From an uncultured Bacilli bacterium (lineage in GTDB: Bacteria; Bacillota_I; Bacilli_A; RF39; UBA660), in contig CAJTRV010000023.1 in assembly GCA_910578855.1 (NCBI GenBank), positions 1-21,917 of the forward strand: a stretch of 21,917 nucleotides of DNA, in the 5' to 3' direction. A program made the position numbers and the translations under genes. The notes under the pieces are model-generated. The model did no database searches, was not told the origin of the DNA, and saw nothing but the letters and a program-made list of their open reading frames with translations. Positions 15,830-21,705 of the stretch are shown here, piece after piece (positions within the stretch are counted from its first letter, which is position 1; each line of letters starts with the position of its first letter).

Positions 15830-15858
15830 GGAAATCGGTATAAGCGGTTTCCTTTTTT
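15830..15858 (+). terminator. Terminator of the lon operon, overlapping the spoVID promoter
   Basis: GGAAATCG at 15830-15837 pairs with CGGTTTCC at 15845-15852 (one T-G pair) around a 7-base loop, followed by six T. The loop holds most of the -35 of the spoVID promoter. Confidence 0.85.
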
Positions 15859-15866
15859 CATACAAT
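15837..15866 (+). promoter_or_regulatory. Sigma-E-like promoter of spoVID-ysxE
   Basis: GGTATAA at 15837-15843, 15 bases, CATACAAT at 15859-15866. The -10 is a full match to the Bacillus sigma-E consensus CATACAnT, and the -35 keeps the ATA core. spoVID of B. subtilis is known to be sigma-E controlled. No sigma-A-like promoter is evident in the 128-base gap. Confidence 0.7.
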
Positions 15867-15894
15867 GGAGTAGATAGGAAAGGATGCGGACATT

Positions 15895-16674
15895 ATGAAA
15901 AAAATAATACCCTTTAAAAAAGATATTATCTTTAAAACCCATATTGCAGAAATAACGAGTATTTCACTAGAACATAGTTTACATATTGAGGAAGATACAT
16001 TAATTACGGGAGAATTTGTTGTTAGTGGGGAATATAAGATCTCAGATACGAGTACCAATACCGAAGTGTTTCATTTTAATTTACCATTTGATATTCATAT
16101 GGATGATCGTTATGATTTAACTAGTTGTAATGTTGATATTTATGATTTCTATTATGAAATTATTAACGACAGTATTTTGGCGATTCATATTGAAGTAAGT
16201 GTTAATAATTTTAAAGAGAAGCCATTGATTGAAGAACAGACGCGAGAAGTAACCGATATTTTAGCGGAAGAATTAGTAAGGGATGAGAATGTGAGTGCGG
16301 ATGAATTAATTGAAGCGATTGATGAGATAAAGATGGAAGAGGTCGAAATAGAGCGGGCTAGCTCGGAAGTTGATTTGTCATCGAGTGCGAATGTAGCTGC
16401 TATGGCCAGTGTTGATGCAGAGTTAATCGCTCCCGTTAGTAAAGAAACGGTGGCCGTTACAGATAAGATTACGAGTATTTTTCCAGATGCGATTGAACAT
16501 AATGAGACTTATGCAACTTATAAAGTATATATCGTTCGAGAAAATGATTCGTTAGAAATGATTATGCAACAATATCAAGTAACCAAGGAAATGTTAGAAC
16601 CATATAATAATTTATCGGAAATGAATATTGGTGATAAATTAATTATTCCATGTCAAAGCTATGCGAAAAATTAA
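15895..16674 (+). CDS. spoVID: SpoVID, spore coat/envelope morphogenetic protein (short form)
   Basis: Made in the mother cell, SpoVID helps the coat encase the forespore and in Bacillus binds SpoIVA and SafA. The 259-residue protein has an N-terminal beta-rich domain (about 1-105, starting at the MKKIIPFKKDIIF motif), a short acidic linker (about 106-205) and a C-terminal LysM domain (about 210-253, KVYIVRENDSLEMIMQQY to NIGDKLIIP). B. subtilis SpoVID is about 575 residues, so the central linker is mostly missing here; the two ends are intact and nothing suggests a frameshift. The start follows GGAAAGGATG, a weak site, and a sigma-E-like promoter. Its end overlaps ysxE by 14 bases. Confidence 0.85.
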   Translation: MKKIIPFKKDIIFKTHIAEITSISLEHSLHIEEDTLITGEFVVSGEYKISDTSTNTEVFHFNLPFDIHMDDRYDLTSCNVDIYDFYYEIINDSILAIHIEVSVNNFKEKPLIEEQTREVTDILAEELVRDENVSADELIEAIDEIKMEEVEIERASSEVDLSSSANVAAMASVDAELIAPVSKETVAVTDKITSIFPDAIEHNETYATYKVYIVRENDSLEMIMQQYQVTKEMLEPYNNLSEMNIGDKLIIPCQSYAKN

Positions 16675-17578
16675 TGAAATAGCCAAACGTTATGACTTTA
16701 AACCAACGAAATATATGATCAAAGGGAAAACGACTTTAATTGATACTGATAAAGGTCGTTTTGCTATTAAGGCTAAAAATAGGAGTCAAAATAATCAGAT
16801 TTTAACTTATTTAGATTCTCGCAGTTTCCATTATTATCCCAATATTATTCAGGATGACGATGAATATATCATTACGGAAGCCATCGATGAAATCGATATG
16901 CCTTCTGATCAAAAGATGGCTGATCTGATTGATTTAGTGGCCTTGTTACACAGTAAGACGACCCATTATAAAGAAGTAGATCTTGATGATTATAAAAAAT
17001 TATATGAAGATATCAGTAATAATATCGTCTATTTATCGAGTTATTATGAAGATTATGTTGCGATTGCTGAATCTCATGTCTTTATGAGTCCTAGCGAATA
17101 TTTATTAGCCAGAAATAGTACAAAGATCTATTCATCGCTCCAATTTGCTAAGGCAGAATTAGAAAAATGGTATGAAATGATCAAAGAAAAAAGAAAACAA
17201 CGCTTGGTTGTTTTACATAACAATTTGAATCTTGATCATTTTTTACGTAGTAAAAGTCCCTATTTAATTAGCTGGGATCAGTCAAAAATAGGAATTCCCG
17301 TTTTTGATATCTTTAAACTATATAAACGTCAGGGCTTAGACTTTGAGTTTGGTGAACTTCTAAGACGCTATGAACGTACTTATCCCTTACTTCCAGAAGA
17401 ACGGAAACTACTATTTATTTTACTAGCTATGCCAAATAAAATAGAGTTTCACGATTCAGAATACGAGATGTGTATGAAAATAAGTCGTCTTATCGATGAA
17501 CTATATAAAACCGAGATGATTATTTCACCATATTATTCGAAACAAACTGAACAAAAAGAACAAGAAAAACAAAAATAG
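16661..17578 (+). CDS. ysxE: YsxE-like spore coat protein with a kinase-like fold
   Basis: 305 residues, related to the CotS/YsxE group of coat proteins that share the aminoglycoside phosphotransferase fold. The N-lobe has TLIDTDKGRFAIKAK with the ATP-contact Lys region and LxLLH in VALLHSKT. The catalytic loop reads VLHNNLNLDHFL, where the catalytic Asp of HGDxxxxN is Asn, while the metal-binding Asp persists in LISWDQ. It is therefore probably inactive or altered as a kinase, as far as known for YsxE. The ATG overlaps the end of spoVID by 14 bases with no clear ribosome binding site, so translation is likely coupled. The tail is Gln/Glu/Lys-rich. The spoVID-ysxE order matches Bacillus. Confidence 0.85.
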   Translation: MRKINEIAKRYDFKPTKYMIKGKTTLIDTDKGRFAIKAKNRSQNNQILTYLDSRSFHYYPNIIQDDDEYIITEAIDEIDMPSDQKMADLIDLVALLHSKTTHYKEVDLDDYKKLYEDISNNIVYLSSYYEDYVAIAESHVFMSPSEYLLARNSTKIYSSLQFAKAELEKWYEMIKEKRKQRLVVLHNNLNLDHFLRSKSPYLISWDQSKIGIPVFDIFKLYKRQGLDFEFGELLRRYERTYPLLPEERKLLFILLAMPNKIEFHDSEYEMCMKISRLIDELYKTEMIISPYYSKQTEQKEQEKQK

Positions 17579-17704
17579 AAGTATTAAGTTGAATCTTGTT
17601 AGGATGAATAACGTTAAGATAATCTGATAGAATACAAGGATAAAACATCCAAAGCAACAAAAACACCAACCTGTGCGACCACACCACCAATTTCTATTTG
17701 GCAT
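17525..17704 (-). CDS. Doubtful small Cys/Trp-rich membrane protein
   Basis: A 59-residue frame starting at the ATG at 17704, with AGGTG six bases upstream and CATATAATA (fits CATAnnnTA) at 17728-17720 on the same strand. The product starts MPNRNWWCGRTGWCFCCFGC and continues as a strongly hydrophobic segment. Small Cys/Trp/Gly-rich membrane peptides are common in sporulation. Against it: it runs 54 bases into the 3' end of ysxE on the opposite strand, its Phe/Leu-rich tail is just the complement of the Glu/Lys/Gln-rich ysxE tail, and no -35 is visible. Treat as unproven. Confidence 0.25.
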   Translation of the reverse strand: MPNRNWWCGRTGWCFCCFGCFILVFYQIILTLFILTRFNLILLFLFFLFFLFSLFRIIW

Positions 17705-17744
17705 AAGCATCACCTAGTTTATTATATGAAGATGGAAGAATAAG

Positions 17745-17776
17745 GAATGGTTGAAACACCATTTTTTGTTTTTTTT
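17745..17776 (+). terminator. Terminator after spoVID-ysxE
   Basis: AATGGT at 17746-17751 pairs with ACCATT at 17758-17763 around a 6-base loop, followed by long T runs to 17776. It lies about 170 bases past the ysxE stop. Confidence 0.8.
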
Positions 17777-17806
17777 GATTAAATCCAAAAATGATTTTGT
17801 ATTCAT

Positions 17807-17866
17807 AAGATGGATCTTAGAATTTTTGATCACGATCCGTGATTATTCTAGATCCATCTTTTCTTT
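17807..17866. terminator. Long compound hairpin upstream of dinB
   Basis: AAGATGGATCT at 17807-17817 pairs with AGATCCATCTT at 17850-17860. After a one-base bulge AGAAT pairs with ATTCT, and an apical stem ATCACG/CGTGAT at 17829-17843 closes a 3-base loop. T-rich sequence follows to 17866. It is much longer than the other terminators here and lies only 31 bases after one, so it may be a second terminator, a small RNA end, or an element remnant. Confidence 0.6.
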
Positions 17867-17900
17867 GTAATTTAAGGAGTAAAAATGGAAATAAAAACAC

Positions 17901-17929
17901 TTGCAATCAGTACATTTGTTTGTTAAAAT
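17901..17929 (+). promoter_or_regulatory. dinB promoter with an operator-like box in the spacer
   Basis: TTGCAA at 17901-17906, 17-base spacer, TAAAAT at 17924-17929. The spacer contains ACATTTGTTTGT at 17912-17923, the reverse complement of a 12-base sequence inside the spacer of the thymidylate kinase promoter. Read on the minus strand, CAAACAAATGTACT matches the Bacillus LexA consensus CGAACRNRYGTTYC at 11 of 14 positions by my count. dinB-type genes are commonly SOS-regulated, so LexA-type control is plausible but unproven. Confidence 0.6.
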
Positions 17930-17954
17930 TATGATGGATAAGGATGGTGACAAC

Positions 17955-19160
17955 ATGGATCTTATTTTTCATATTGACGTTAACAATGCCTTTTTATCAT
18001 GGACGGCATTGGAATTATTAGAAAAGGGAAGTCGCTATGATATTCGGAATTCTTATGCAGTTGTTGGAGGCGATGAGAGTAAGCGCCACGGAATTGTTTT
18101 AGCCAAATCGACGAGTGCTAAGAAAATGGGAATCCAGACAGGTGAGAGTCTATATGAGGCACGGCGGAAGTGCCCTGCGGTTCGAACGTATCCTCCTAAT
18201 TATGAATGGTATCAAAAGAATTCACGAGCACTATTTCAGTTACTCAGTCAGTATTCTCCAGATATTGAAGTTGCTTCTATCGATGAGTGTTATATGGATT
18301 ATGGAAAGGTAAAAAAATTATATGGGGATGAACTTGTCTTTGCCAGAAAATTAAAACAAGAAATTTATGATACCCTAGGTTTTACGGTTAATATTGGCAT
18401 TGCCAATAATAAATTATGTGCCAAGATGGCAAGTGATTTTTCTAAGCCCAATCAAATTCATACGCTTTATTTAGAGGAGGTTCCAACGAAAATGTGGCCC
18501 CTTCCAATTGGTAAATTGTATGGAATTGGGAAGAAAACAACGGTTAAATTAATATCACTTGGAATTACGACAATTGGAGAATTGGCAGCTACTGATCCTA
18601 TCTTTTTGGCCCGTTATTTTAAAAATCAAGCAAGTAAAATGATTGCTAGCGCTCATGGTGTTTCATCAAGTATCGTCACCAGTAATATCGAAGAGCCAAA
18701 GGGAATTAGTAATTCAACGACGTTATCAAAAGATATGAATGATATTGCAGAAATGAAACATGTCTTACAGGCGATTAGTGAAAATGTTGGACTGAGTCTT
18801 AGAAAACAGAAAAAGTATACAAGTGTGATTGCCGTTCAATTAAAAGATAAGTATTTTAGGAGTTATTCTCATCAGATGACCCTTCAGAATCCGACCAATC
18901 TCACCCAGGAAATATATCAGACCAGTGTTCGGTTGTTACAGGAGATGTGGGATCATAAACCGGTGCGATTAATTGGCATTCGTCTTGATAATCTAAGTGA
19001 CACGGCGCCCTATCAGGTATCGTTATTTGAAACCTTAGAAGCCAGAGACCAAGAAAATGAGTTAGAGTCAGTCGTCGATCAGTTAAATGAAAAATTTGGA
19101 ACACAGGCGATTAAAAAGGCGTCTCTTGTTGATAGTAAGATTAAAAAGAAGTATTTATAA
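17955..19160 (+). CDS. dinB: DNA polymerase IV (Y family)
   Basis: Error-prone translesion polymerase, 401 residues from the chosen start (B. subtilis Pol IV about 414). The catalytic acidic residues are present: D8 in FHIDVNNAF, and D110-E111 in SIDECYMDY. A helix-hairpin-helix region (LYGIGKKTTVKLISLGI) and the little-finger domain follow. QVSLF at about 354-358 fits the beta-clamp-binding motif QxxLF. The ATG at 17955 was chosen because AAGGATGGTGA lies just upstream and MDLIFHIDVN is the normal N-terminus. The open frame from a TTG at 17901 would begin inside the promoter. A conspicuous repeat-like box in the promoter spacer is shared with the thymidylate kinase promoter. Confidence 0.95.
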   Translation: MDLIFHIDVNNAFLSWTALELLEKGSRYDIRNSYAVVGGDESKRHGIVLAKSTSAKKMGIQTGESLYEARRKCPAVRTYPPNYEWYQKNSRALFQLLSQYSPDIEVASIDECYMDYGKVKKLYGDELVFARKLKQEIYDTLGFTVNIGIANNKLCAKMASDFSKPNQIHTLYLEEVPTKMWPLPIGKLYGIGKKTTVKLISLGITTIGELAATDPIFLARYFKNQASKMIASAHGVSSSIVTSNIEEPKGISNSTTLSKDMNDIAEMKHVLQAISENVGLSLRKQKKYTSVIAVQLKDKYFRSYSHQMTLQNPTNLTQEIYQTSVRLLQEMWDHKPVRLIGIRLDNLSDTAPYQVSLFETLEARDQENELESVVDQLNEKFGTQAIKKASLVDSKIKKKYL

Positions 19161-19170
19161 ACAGAATCTA

Positions 19171-19179
19171 TGGTACAAT
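19171..19179 (+). promoter_or_regulatory. Extended -10 promoter of hemW
   Basis: TGGTACAAT fits TGn plus a -10 one base off TATAAT, 17 bases before the ATG at 19196. No good -35 is seen. Read-through from dinB is possible because no terminator separates the genes. Confidence 0.45.
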
Positions 19180-19195
19180 AGAACGAGGAGGGATT

Positions 19196-20290
19196 ATGAG
19201 AAATCAAGCAGTTTATATCCATATTCCTTTTTGTCAGACGATTTGTTCTTATTGTGATTTTTGTAAACTTTATTATCGGAAAGAATGGGTAGGACCGTAT
19301 CTTACAGCTTTAAAACAGGAAGTATTAACTTATTTTCCAAAGGATAAGATTAAGACGATCTATATTGGAGGAGGAACACCTAGTGTTTTGTCAAAGGAAG
19401 AGTTAGAACAGTTGTTACAGATTACTGATTTATTTTCTAGAGATTCCTTGTATGAGTTTACCTTTGAATGTAATATTGAGCAGATGACAGAAGAAAAATT
19501 GAAGTTGTTAAAAAATCATGGGGTGAATCGGATTAGTTATGGAATTCAAACGTTTCATCAAACCCATTTAAAAGAGCTCAATCGAAAGCATCATAGAAAG
19601 CAGGTTATTGATTTAATTGCGCTAACTAAGAATTATATTCCCAATATCAATGTCGATTTGATGTATGCATTTGAGACGGAAACATTAGAAGAATTAACAG
19701 AAGATCTTGCCTGTTTCTTAGAACTAGATGTTCCACATATTTCGACGTATTCCCTTATCATTGAGCCTAATACAGTATTTGGCAATCAAAAGAAGAATGT
19801 GATCGATGATGACATGGATGCGAATATGTATGAGCAGATTTGTCAGACATTAGCACAACATGGGTATCAGCACTATGAGGTTAGTAATTTTGCAAAACCA
19901 GGATTTCAGTCACGCCATAATTTGACATATTGGGACAATCGGTATTATTATGGATATGGATTAGGAGCAAGTGGGTATCATGAAAAGATTAGATATACCA
20001 ATACCCGAAGTCTTAATCATTATAACAATGGTGCATATCGCCTTTTAGAACACCAGGTAACTGACCAGGAAGCGATGGAGAATGAGTTGATGTTGGGACT
20101 TCGGAAGTGTCAAGGGGTTTCGAAGAAGCAGTTTCAAGCGCGATATCATCTAAAGATGGAAGAAGTTTTTCCAATACAACAATTAATAAAGGAAGGAAAA
20201 CTAGCAGTACAGGGGGATTATATTCGAATTACACCGGCATATTTTTATTTATCCAATGAAGTATTAGTTAGTTTTATAGGTGAAGAATGA
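19196..20290 (+). CDS. hemW: HemW-like radical SAM protein
   Basis: 364 residues, usual length for HemW, formerly annotated as an oxygen-independent coproporphyrinogen oxidase. The radical SAM cluster motif CxxxCxxC is C13-C17-C20 in FCQTICSYCDFCK, and GGGTPS at 58-63 is the SAM-binding motif. The CxYCDFxK form and the absence of the N-terminal extension of HemN support HemW, a heme-binding protein that inserts heme into target enzymes, rather than a pathway oxidase. The start follows GAGGAGGG. The stop overlaps the next gene by ATGA (four bases), so the HD-domain gene is co-translated. No heme biosynthesis genes are in the window. Confidence 0.92.
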   Translation: MRNQAVYIHIPFCQTICSYCDFCKLYYRKEWVGPYLTALKQEVLTYFPKDKIKTIYIGGGTPSVLSKEELEQLLQITDLFSRDSLYEFTFECNIEQMTEEKLKLLKNHGVNRISYGIQTFHQTHLKELNRKHHRKQVIDLIALTKNYIPNINVDLMYAFETETLEELTEDLACFLELDVPHISTYSLIIEPNTVFGNQKKNVIDDDMDANMYEQICQTLAQHGYQHYEVSNFAKPGFQSRHNLTYWDNRYYYGYGLGASGYHEKIRYTNTRSLNHYNNGAYRLLEHQVTDQEAMENELMLGLRKCQGVSKKQFQARYHLKMEEVFPIQQLIKEGKLAVQGDYIRITPAYFYLSNEVLVSFIGEE

Positions 20291-20865
20291 AAAAACAAGA
20301 GCAGTTAAAACGAGAAGTAAGTTATATTAGAAATCCGAAGTATCGTGAGAATGCGAATCGATTAATCGAATTATTACCGGATTATTTCTTTGAGGTGCCA
20401 GCAAGCTCAACGGGGAAATACCACCCAAGTTATACCCTTGGAGATGGTGGCCTTGTTCGTCATGTGAAAGCCGCTGTTCGGATTGGTCATGAATTATTGG
20501 AAAATCCGATTACGGGTGGTAAATTTACCAATGATGAAAAAGATTTAATTATTTTGGCTCTTATTCTCCATGATGGATTAAAATCGGGATTGGTGAAGCA
20601 AAAATATACTCAAGTAGATCACCCACTTTTGGTTAGTAATTATATTAAAGATAATAAAGATAAGTTATCACTTACTGATAATGAGATTCTTGCCCTTACA
20701 AATATGATTGAAAGTCATATGGGAATCTGGAATAAGGATTATAATGGGAATGAAGTATTACCAATTCCTGTTAATAAATATCAGAAATTTGTTCATATGT
20801 GTGATTACTTAGCCAGTCGTAAGTTTTTAGAAGTACCTTTTGAAAATAATGAAATTGTCGGTTGA
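20287..20865 (+). CDS. HD-domain phosphohydrolase-like protein
   Basis: 192 residues, soluble. HD-superfamily metal ligands appear in order: H59 in LVRHVKAAV, H95-D96 in LILHDGLKSG, H112 in DHPLL, H144 in ESHMG and D173 in HMCDYLASR. Such proteins hydrolyse phosphate esters of nucleotides or signalling molecules; the substrate here cannot be read from sequence. The gene starts within the hemW stop (ATGA overlap). Its stop TGA (20863-20865) overlaps the -35 of the thymidylate kinase promoter. Its position next to a nucleotide kinase fits, but does not prove, a nucleotide-related role. Confidence 0.85.
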   Translation: MKKQEQLKREVSYIRNPKYRENANRLIELLPDYFFEVPASSTGKYHPSYTLGDGGLVRHVKAAVRIGHELLENPITGGKFTNDEKDLIILALILHDGLKSGLVKQKYTQVDHPLLVSNYIKDNKDKLSLTDNEILALTNMIESHMGIWNKDYNGNEVLPIPVNKYQKFVHMCDYLASRKFLEVPFENNEIVG

Positions 20866-20890
20866 CACAAACAAATGTTTGTTGTATACT
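20862..20890 (+). promoter_or_regulatory. Thymidylate kinase promoter filled by a perfect inverted repeat
   Basis: TTGACA at 20862-20867, 17-base spacer, TATACT at 20885-20890. ACAAACA-AA-TGTTTGT at 20867-20882 is a perfect 7-2-7 inverted repeat that fills the spacer, as expected of a repressor operator. CAAACAAATGTTTG matches the Bacillus LexA consensus CGAACRNRYGTTYC at 12 of 14 positions by my count; both misses are at the outer bases of the half-sites. A 12-base part recurs in the dinB promoter spacer. Confidence 0.75.
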
Positions 20891-20913
20891 GATAATAGGA
20901 AAAGAGGGAAGTT

Positions 20914-21591
20914 ATGCGTGGTAAGTTAATTGTAATTGAAGGAACAGATTGTTCTGGGAAGGAAACACAAGCAAAATTATTGGTTCAGCACTTGAAAGAG
21001 GAAGGGATCAAAGTAGAAGAAATGAGTTTTCCGATGTATGATACACCAACGGGGAGAATTATTGGCGGACCATATCTTGGAAAAGAAATGATTTCCAAGG
21101 GATGGTTTCAAGAGGGCGCTCCCGCAGTGGAACCTAAAGTTGCCGCTCTTTATTATGCAGCTGATCGAAGATATAATATTCCTAGTGTTTTAAAGAAACT
21201 AGATGCAGGAATCTCCGTTATTCTCGATCGTTATGTATATTCTAATATGGCCCATCAAGGTGGTAAAATACTAGATACCAATGAACGAATGAATATGTAT
21301 GCTTGGTTAGATATCTTAGAATTTAAATTACTAGAACTTCCAAAGCCGGATATTGCAATTTTCTTACATATGCCAACCGATTATACGCTTGAGTTACGGA
21401 AGAAGCGTGAAGAATTACTTGATGAAGCAGAACAAAATATTGAACACTTAAAACAGGCAGAGAATGCATACATTGAGTTGGCGAGTGTTTATAAATGGAA
21501 AACGATTGAATGTTTCGATGAGTCTGGACTCTTATCGATTATGACGATTCATGATCGTGTATTTGAATTTGTCAAGGAACAGTTACAATAA
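20914..21591 (+). CDS. tmk: Thymidylate kinase, divergent family member
   Basis: 225 residues, P-loop kinase that phosphorylates dTMP to dTDP using ATP. The P-loop is GTDCSGKE (10-17), followed by FPMYDTPTGRIIGGPYLGK where ordinary Tmk has REPGGTxxGE. YYAADRR (80-86) and the ILDRYVYSN motif (D105-R106) correspond to the FAADR and DRY motifs of Tmk. The GPYLGK/WF segment marks a branch seen in Clostridia and related Bacillota, so dTMP specificity is likely but a different deoxynucleotide cannot be excluded. The start follows GAGGGA. It has its own strong promoter with a palindromic operator-like site and a terminator. Confidence 0.85.
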   Translation: MRGKLIVIEGTDCSGKETQAKLLVQHLKEEGIKVEEMSFPMYDTPTGRIIGGPYLGKEMISKGWFQEGAPAVEPKVAALYYAADRRYNIPSVLKKLDAGISVILDRYVYSNMAHQGGKILDTNERMNMYAWLDILEFKLLELPKPDIAIFLHMPTDYTLELRKKREELLDEAEQNIEHLKQAENAYIELASVYKWKTIECFDESGLLSIMTIHDRVFEFVKEQLQ

Positions 21592-21592
21592 T

Positions 21593-21623
21593 AAATACGT
21601 TATTCCTAAAACGTGTTTTTTTT
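21593..21623 (+). terminator. Terminator of the thymidylate kinase gene
   Basis: ATACGTT at 21595-21601 pairs with AACGTGT at 21610-21616 (one T-G pair) around an 8-base loop, then T to 21623. Confidence 0.75.
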
Positions 21624-21664
21624 GACATTTTTTGACAGCGGTAACTTTTCTTTTTAAGGATATA

Positions 21665-21673
21665 TGTTATAAT
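21665..21673 (+). promoter_or_regulatory. Extended -10 promoter of the last gene
   Basis: TGTTATAAT fits TGnTATAAT, 32 bases before the ATG at 21706. No good -35 is at the expected distance. Two TTGACA copies at 21622-21627 and 21632-21637 are too far upstream to pair with it. Confidence 0.55.
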
Positions 21674-21705
21674 GATACTAATAGATGATAGAGAGGAAAT
21701 AAAGC

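Larger units (their letters stand above)
17579..17954. other. 376-base gap between ysxE and dinB
   Basis: It contains a terminator (17745-17776), a long compound hairpin (17807-17866), the dinB promoter with an embedded inverted-repeat-like box (17901-17929), and a doubtful minus-strand small ORF (17525-17704). On the plus strand, 17632-17709 is open without an ATG and would read KHPKQQKHQPVRPHHQFLFG, possibly the 3' remnant of a short basic gene. Nothing else is recognised. Confidence 0.6.

Noticed and set aside
17901..17954. TTG start of a longer dinB
   Set aside because: The TTG is the -35 element, and the family N-terminus begins at the ATG at 17955.
21622..21637. Two TTGACA copies as -35 of the last gene
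   Set aside because: They are 30 or more bases from the only good -10 at 21668, so the spacing is wrong; they follow a terminator T tract.
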